64,000 nt of DNA from Fistularia commersonii (Eukaryota; Chordata; Actinopteri; Syngnathiformes; Fistulariidae), in NCBI GenBank assembly GCA_037954325.1, contig JBBMNZ010000009.1, positions 17,253,286 to 17,317,285 on the forward strand. Direction: 5' to 3'. Of this stretch, positions 58,281-64,000 are shown piece after piece. Below the pieces are notes generated by a model. The model did no database searches, was not told the origin of the DNA, and saw only the letters and a list, made by a program, of their open reading frames with translations. The position numbers and the translations under genes were made by a program. Position 1 is the stretch's first letter, and the number at the start of each line of letters is the position of its first letter.

Positions 58281-58935
58281 CTACAATGCTACACGTAAAA
58301 ACTACAATGTCCAATACCGAAATACTGCGTCCCTACATCACAAACTGCACTAAAACGACAGGTGACACGCAAGGGAATCAGGTGACGGGGTTACAAAAAA
58401 ACTCATTTTCAAAATAAAAGGTGTTGTTACCAACTGAGCACGCTCCTAATGACTCGCCTCTCGCCATCATGGCCGCCGCTCCTCGCCGGCTGTTTTGTTT
58501 GTTTTGCTGTAACGGGAGGAGCGGTTCCTCCAGCTGCGCCCGCCGCAACTCCCCCCGTCAGGCCGACAAGATGGATAACGGCAGGGGGAGGTTGATACGA
58601 GAGCCCCTTCCCCCACGGCCTTGCCGTTATTACTTCCCCTGCAGGCGGCAGATCATTGCGACGGCGAGGAGAAAGAAAAAGAAAGACGGAAAATTCTCCC
58701 GCTCGGCCGTCGGACGGAGAAGAAACCACTTGCGCCACGAAGGGTAAGCAAGGTTTGGCAATTTTTTGCAACGTGGAAAGGGATGAATAGTGATTACATG
58801 TTATTATATGGTGATGATTTATAATTTTTATAATTATTATTGTCACGTTTTCTATGCTTGAATCAAAAAATGTCAAAGAAAACTCAGTGGAAATACAATG
58901 ATTGAAACTTGTACTTCCTGCTCACCCTTTACTTC
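58281..58935. other. Unique segment with GC-rich island
   Basis: 58430-58745 is CpG-rich and repeat-free (for example gccgccgctcctcgccggc and ggcggcagatcattgcgac). Open frames on both strands lack domain similarity. Possible conserved non-coding element or CpG island. Confidence 0.4.
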
Positions 58936-61080
58936 CCCTGAAAACAGGCCTCTTAACTCCCCCTTAACTCTGCCTTTACTTTCTTTCTAAATTGCCCCTC
59001 AACTTCCTCTTAACTCCCACTTTGCTCCTCATTAACTTCCCCTCTGCACCGAAAAAACTTGTCCACATTTCCCCTTGACTCCAATTTGTTGCCCCCTTAA
59101 CTGCCCCTCTGGTCAACTTCCCCTTAATTCCCCTTCTGCTACCCCTTAACTCTACCTTTACTTTCCCTCTACTCCCCCAATACCTTCTTGGCACCACCTT
59201 AAATGCCCCTCTGCTACCCTCAACTTCCACTTGATTCCCCCTTTCACTAGTGAATTTCTCCCCTATAACTCTCCCTTTACTTCCACTCGCTCCCCATGAA
59301 CTGCCCATGTGGTCCCCCTTAACTCTTCCTTTACTTTCCTTCTAAATTGCCCCTCAACTTTCTCTGAACTCCCACTTTACTCCTCGTTAATTTCCGCCCT
59401 GCACCAATAAACTTGTCCGCATTTCCCCTTGACTCCAATTTGTTGCCCCCTTAACTGCCCCTCTGGTCAACTTCCCCTTAATTTCCCCTCTGCTACCCCT
59501 TAACTCTACCTTTACTTCCCATCTTCTCCCCTTAAACTCCCGCTTTGCTCCCCATGAACTGCCCATCTGCTCCCCTTGTTAAACCTTAATTAAACCTTTG
59601 ACTCACAAATTTTTCCCCCTTTAACTGGCCTCTACTCCCCCATAACTCCTTCTTGGCGCCACCTTAAATGCCCCTCTGCGACCCTAAACTTCCCCTGAAC
59701 TCCCCTTTTATGGCCCCTTTGACTCACAAATTTGTCCCCCTTAACTCCCCCTCTGCTCCCATTGAACTGCCACTCAGCTCCCCCTTAACTCTCCCTTTAC
59801 TTCCCCTCCAGTCCCCCATAACTCCTTCTTGGCGCCACCTTAAATGCCCCTCTGGTACCCTCAACTCCCACTTAATTCCCCCTTTGACTACCAAATTTCT
59901 CCCCCTTAACTCTCCCTTTACTTCCCCTCCAGTCCCCTATAACTCCTTCTTGGCGCCACCTTAAATGCCCCTCTGGTACCCTCAACTTCCACTTAATTCC
60001 CCCCTTTCACGACCGAATTTATCCCCCTTAACTCCACTTTCCTTCCCCTATGCTCCCCTAAACTCCCTCTCTGCTCCCTCTTAACTACCCCTTAACTCTC
60101 CCTTTACTTCCCCTCCAATCCCCCATAACTTCCGCTTGGCGTCACCTTAAATGCCCCTCTGCTACCCTCAACTTCCACTTAATTCCTCCTTTAACTACCA
60201 AATATCTCCCCCTTAACGCCCCTTTCCTTCCCCTATGCTCCCCCTAAACTCCCTCTCTGCTCCCTCTTAACTATCCCTTAACTCCCCCTTTACTTTCCCT
60301 CTACTCCCCCATAACTCCTTCTTGGCGCCACCTTAAATGCCCCTCTGGTACCCTCAACTCCCACTTAATTCCCCCTTTGACAACCAAATTTCTCCCCCTT
60401 AACTCTTCCTTTACTTCCCCTCCAGTCCCCTATAACTCCTTCTTGGCGCCACCTTAAATGCCCTTCTGGTACCCTCAACTCCCACTTAATTCCCCCTTAA
60501 ACTACATAATTTCTCCGCCTTAACTCTTCCTTTACTTCCCCTCCAGTCCCCTATAACTCCTTCTTGGCGCCACCTTAAATGCCCTTCTGCTACCCTCAAC
60601 TCCCACTTAATTCCCCCTTTGACTACCAAATTTCTCCCCCTTAACTCTCCCTTTACTTCCCCTCCAGTCCCCTATAACTCCTTCTTGGCGCCACCTTAAA
60701 TGCCCTTCTGCTACCCTCAACTTCCACTTAATTCCCCCCTTTCACGACCGAATCTATCCCCCTTAACTCCACTTTCCTTCCCCTATGCTCCCCTAAACTC
60801 CCTCTCTGCTCCCTCTTAACTCTCCCTTTACTTCCCCTCCAGTCCCCTATAACTCCTTCTTGGCGCCACCTTAAATGCCCCTCTGCGACCTTCAACTTCC
60901 CCTGAACTCCCCTTTTACTCCCCCTTTGACTCACAAATTTGTCCCCCTTAATTCTCCCATTACTTCCCCTCTTCACCCCCCTAACTTCTGCTTGATGCCA
61001 CCTTAGCTCCCCCATAACTCCACCAGCTCTTCGCCCTAAACGAGCCGAATCAACACTTCCTGTCCTCCAGTCTGCTGGTG
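58936..61080. repeat. ~121-bp pyrimidine-rich satellite
   Basis: About 2.1 kb of C/T-rich units made of sub-blocks such as ccccttaactctcccttta, cttcccctccagtccc, ataactccttcttggcgcca, ccttaaatgcccctctg and aactcccacttaattccccc. The ggcgcca word recurs near 59655, 59832, 59953, 60138, 60325, 60447, 60568, 60689 and 60861, a basic 121-bp period with some longer intervals. Confidence 0.95.
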
Positions 61081-61082
61081 CA

Positions 61083-61111
61083 ACACACACACACACACAC
61101 ACACACACACA
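61083..61111. repeat. (CA)n microsatellite
   Basis: About 14 CA units at the end of the pyrimidine-rich satellite. Confidence 0.93.
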
Positions 61112-61596
61112 TTATTCATGCTCCATGCAACTTCACCTCCACCCTTCCGACCTCCACCCGTCAGTCAGTAACAGAGATCCTCCTCGAAGGAGGAAAACAT
61201 GTCTGTCATCCTTATCGCGTCTGATCTTCTCAGAGAACGTTAATCCTCTTTTTGAACCCTGAGCCTCCTCCACCTCCTCCTCGTCTTCCACTCGCTAATC
61301 TGTGACGCAGGGAAAAGCCAGCGAATTATCCCACATTCCATCTTCCTCAACTCCGGTATCTTCACCTCCAACCTCCTCACCTCCACCATCATCATATATA
61401 TATATATATATATATGTAAAATATATAATCGCTTGTTACTGCGTAAGAACACATCTGCATGTCTTTCTTACTAAGTCGTAGACAAACTTTGCAGGGGTGA
61501 TTTTTTTTTTTTTTTTTTTTGAGTTTAATCGGATCATTTTCACATATCTGACCCGGAGCGAGAAATCTGGATGTATGACAAAGCAGTTTTCCATGT
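61112..61596. other. Unique spacer
   Basis: CTC/CCA-rich 61120-61390, an (AT)n run at 61394-61415, and a T-run at 61500-61520. No gene found. Confidence 0.5.
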
Positions 61597-61650
61597 TTCT
61601 TCTTCTACTCCCTTCAGGGGTCGCCGTGGCGAATCAACCTCCCTGTAATT
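61597..61650 (-). mobile_element. Inverted RTE 3'-end fragment
   Basis: tcttctactcccttcagggg followed by tcgccgtggcgaatcaacc is the reverse complement of the RTE 3' terminus seen at 57905-57950 and 58210-58255 (cgctgtggcgacacctga, then gggaaaagc). It faces the plus-strand fragment that begins ~35 bp away. Confidence 0.65.
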
Positions 61651-61682
61651 ACACATGTGATAACCCAAATAAGGTAGTTCTA

Positions 61683-62690
61683 GCCAAAGCTTTTTCAGTC
61701 TGTGAGCAGAAGTATGGTTCCATGCCTAAAGAAAGTACTACAGATGCAAATGCAATGCTTGCTTTGAAAGAGTACTACAGATGCTGTATTTGCTTTAGCA
61801 GTACTAGTAGAGCAGCACAAAGAAGTTCAGAGGGAGCTACGTTGTGCTTTTGTAGATCTAGAAGAAGCATACGACGGGGTGCGGAGAGAGGAACTCTGCT
61901 ATTGTATGAGGAAGACCAGAGTGGCAGAGAAGTATGTTAGGCTGGTGCAGGACATGTATGCTCTCCGTGCGACAGTGGTGAGATGTGCTATGGGAGTGAC
62001 AGAGAAGTTCAAGGGGAGGTGGGACTCCGTCAGGGATCAGCTCTGAGCCCCTTCTGGTTTGCAGTGGTGATGGACAGGCTGACAGATGAGGTTAGACAGG
62101 AATCCCCGTGGACCATGATGTTTGCGGATGACATTGTGATCAGTCGTGAGAGCAGGGAGGAGGCGGAGGAACATCTAGAGAGGTGGGGGTATGACCTGGA
62201 GAGGAGAGAGATGAATGTTAGCCACAGCAAGACAGAATATATTTTTGTGAGTGAGAGGGATGCAAATGGAATGATGAGGCTACAGGGAGTGGTGATAATG
62301 AAGCTGGAGGACTTCAAGTACTTTGATTCAACAGTCCAGAGAAATGGAGCTGGTGGAGAAGTGGCGAAGAAATGGGTTCTGAACAGGTGGAGAAAAGCGT
62401 CAGGGGTGATCTTTGACAAGCGCATCGGCTAGAGGGAAAGGAAAAGTGTACGAGACAGTGCCGAGACAACCAATGTCGTATGCTTTGGAGACGGCGGCAC
62501 TGACGAGGAGACAGGAAGCAGAGATGAAGATATCGAGGTTCTCTTTGGGAGCGATGAGGATGGAGAGCATCGGGAATAAGAGGGACGGCACATAGCAGAT
62601 GTTCTGGAGATAATTCCAGAGATGCCAGACTGAGATGGCTGGGTCATGTACAGAGGAGGGATGGTGAATACATTGGTAGAGGGAGCTCAT
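61683..62690 (+). mobile_element. RTE-clade LINE, copy 3, old and multiply broken
   Basis: Begins at the counterpart of EQQYGFMPRKSTTDA (here VCEQKYGSMPKESTTDA) and can be followed across several frames to the RWLGH...YIGR region, where it stops at ~62685 without the 3' tail. GLRQGSALSPFWFAVVMDR and FADDIVISRES (catalytic Asp pair) lie in the frame 61983-62432. A duplication of agtactacagatgc (about 61733 and 61769) and many substitutions show it is older than copies 1 and 2. Confidence 0.88.
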
Positions 62691-63399
62691 CAAGCCACAG
62701 CCTCTCAGACACTCTCCACAACTTCTCAAGTAGGATTTCACAAGATCTCAATAGAGTTTCGGTCAGGTGAGGAAGGGCAACCACGTCATCTTTAGGGCCT
62801 TGACAGGAGCCCCGTGCAGTGGAGTACTTTGGTGCACAATCATGGAGGATTGTTCTGCGAGAAATGACGGTCTGCATTTCCTGTACCACTGCTTGCAGAA
62901 AGTGTCTTCTATTTTGCACTTAAGGGAGGCGGTCCTTCCTGGCGGGCCTTAAGCCTGTCGCACCTCCGATGGTACAGGTACAGCTCAGGGGTGGCCTCTT
63001 CCCTATTTTGTAAATCTTTGGCGATCAATTTGCAACAAAACGTTTGCAAGCTTTGTGATCACAACTCGGTCTTTGCGATTTGTGTCGCTATGATCGCTGT
63101 CATTCTTACTCCGGTCGCTCCCTGTGATTTCACTTCCTGTGAGGTTACCGCGCGGCCGCATGGTTACTGCGCGGCTCCCTGTGATGCGCCGCATTCCCTA
63201 TGAAGCGAGTGATGCAACAGGTGAAAGCTAAGCTACACTGTATGCTAACCCCTCCACCAGAAAGACACAGCCGGATGCGGGCGGACGTAGTGATGTGGCG
63301 TTGATGACATCGCAGTGCACTGAGTCCATAAGAGCTCTCCTGAAGAAAAAGCACTTCCTACATTCCCAGTGTCCCGCCTGCAACTCATACATCCTCGGA
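62691..63399. other. Unassigned sequence upstream of the right-edge ORF
   Basis: The stretch 62691-62950 has the look of an old repeat (a minus frame ends LTETLLRSCEILLEKLWRV, loosely like the tail of a transposase), but no family could be named. 63000-63300 is CpG-containing unique sequence with no TATA box recognised, and could be the promoter or 5' UTR of the following ORF. Confidence 0.35.
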
Positions 63400-63879
63400 A
63401 TGGGCCGACGGATGTCAACCGTTCTGGCGATAGTCGCCTTGGCGCTGGTGTCCAACTCGGCCGACACCTCGCCGTCGATAAATGAGGCCGTGGAGAAGCA
63501 CCGAGACGAAATGTCCGACCAAATCGGAAGTTGGTTGAATTCGATTGGCCCGTGTGCCGGCCAGTACTGTAGAGGGACTCTAAGACAGCAATGCGTAGAC
63601 ATCAGGAAACAGATGATCAGATTTCTCTACGAGAATTTGGACGTCCCGAACGATCTGAGGGACGAGATGATCCACTCCCCAAAGACGCCGGAAGAGATCG
63701 ACAAAACCTTTAAAAAGAAGCTAAGGACAATGACATCTAGGTGGAAGAGTCTGAGCCTGTTCAAGCCTCTGCAATGTATGGCAGTGTACTCGAAGGATGA
63801 TGTTAGCAAGCTAGCATGGCGTTACTTCCATGCCAAATGGATCCAAAAGAGCCTGCCAAAGAATTGGCGCAAGGCCTAA
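63400..63879 (+). CDS. Unrecognised ORF: small, probably secreted, cysteine-containing protein
   Basis: An uninterrupted frame of 159 codons from the ATG at 63400 (favourable context, G at -3 and G at +4) to TAA. The frame is open upstream to another ATG at 63304, and a third ATG lies at 63415. From 63400 the product starts MGRRMS, then a hydrophobic stretch TVLAIVALALVS and a polar NSADTSPS: a plausible signal peptide cleaved near residue 20-23. The mature ~137 residues are helix-prone (EAVEKHRDEMSDQIGSWLNS, DIRKQMIRFLYENL, EEIDKTFKKKLRTMTSRWKS) with four cysteines (GPCAGQYC, RQQC, LQC) and a basic end, KWIQKSLPKNWRKA. Sequence complexity is normal, unlike every other long frame outside the LINEs and gfra2. 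I do not recognise the family. It could be a single-exon gene, a last exon or a chance frame. Confidence 0.5.
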   Translation: MGRRMSTVLAIVALALVSNSADTSPSINEAVEKHRDEMSDQIGSWLNSIGPCAGQYCRGTLRQQCVDIRKQMIRFLYENLDVPNDLRDEMIHSPKTPEEIDKTFKKKLRTMTSRWKSLSLFKPLQCMAVYSKDDVSKLAWRYFHAKWIQKSLPKNWRKA

Positions 63880-64000
63880 CCTGGACGGCTCAGCCCTCCA
63901 TCATATCGAAATCCGACTATTCATACACAGTTAGGAAGCAAGTTGTATTCTTGACTAGATTTTCTTTGACAACTTCAGGTTTTGTCTCTTAACCCTCCTC
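63880..64000. other. 3' flank of the right-edge ORF
   Basis: Unique sequence after the TAA at 63877-63879. No AATAAA seen before the window ends. Confidence 0.5.

Noticed and set aside
62644..62919. Transposase-like minus frame
   Set aside because: Only a loose resemblance in the last 30 residues and no catalytic motif; left as unassigned sequence.
63228..63602. Antisense frame of 124 codons opposite the right-edge ORF
   Set aside because: It covers only part of the sense frame, has no hydrophobic leader or motif, and is best explained as its shadow.

Overview
The window is vertebrate nuclear DNA, most probably from a ray-finned (teleost) fish. It shows widely spaced exons with GT-AG splice sites, no operons, very heavy CA/TG microsatellite content, and the RTE and L2-like LINEs, Tc1 elements and hAT-like elements typical of fish genomes. 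There is no sign of bacterial, viral or organellar coding structure.

The one recognisable host gene is on the minus strand: seven consecutive coding exons of a GDNF-family receptor alpha, best matched to GFRA2 (the neurturin receptor). In transcription order they are 37140-37063, 25355-25156, 22332-22145, 19184-19075, 18082-17948, 16627-16443 and 13488-13441. Every junction has AG/GT borders and compatible phase (exon ends 1, 0, 2, 1, 1, 0), giving 944 bp of coding sequence. The upstream exons (signal peptide and first cysteine-rich domain) and the final GPI-anchor exon were not found, so the window holds the middle of the gene. Its introns consist largely of tandem arrays, each with its own unit.

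Layout: 1-6.6 kb is a 21-bp minisatellite, a CA-rich domain, a hAT-like element and a TAA/TTA array. 6.6-13.4 kb has a ~320-bp satellite, a 29-bp minisatellite, an L2-like 3' end and microsatellites. 13.4-37.1 kb is the gfra2 exon set with repeat-filled introns and a dead Tc1 element. 37-40 kb holds an internally deleted RTE LINE. 40.5-61 kb is a succession of arrays, several of which multiply a known transcription-factor motif. 56.3-58.3 kb has a second hAT-like copy and a second RTE copy whose 3' end is duplicated around a perfect hairpin. 61.6-62.7 kb has a third, older RTE fragment. The right edge (63.4-63.9 kb) carries an unrecognised ORF for a small, probably secreted, cysteine-containing protein; it is the best candidate for an undescribed gene here.

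Most long open frames in the window (His-Thr, Val-Cys, Leu-Val, Phe-Leu-Pro and Lys-Glu-Gly-Arg repeats) are simple-repeat artefacts and are not annotated as genes. The most unusual property of the locus is the number of independent tandem arrays around gfra2, and that several are built on binding motifs (PBX-MEIS decamer, K50 homeodomain TAATCC, AP-1, RFX X-box, GC box, GGAA). Whether this is regulatory or only slippage cannot be told from sequence alone.
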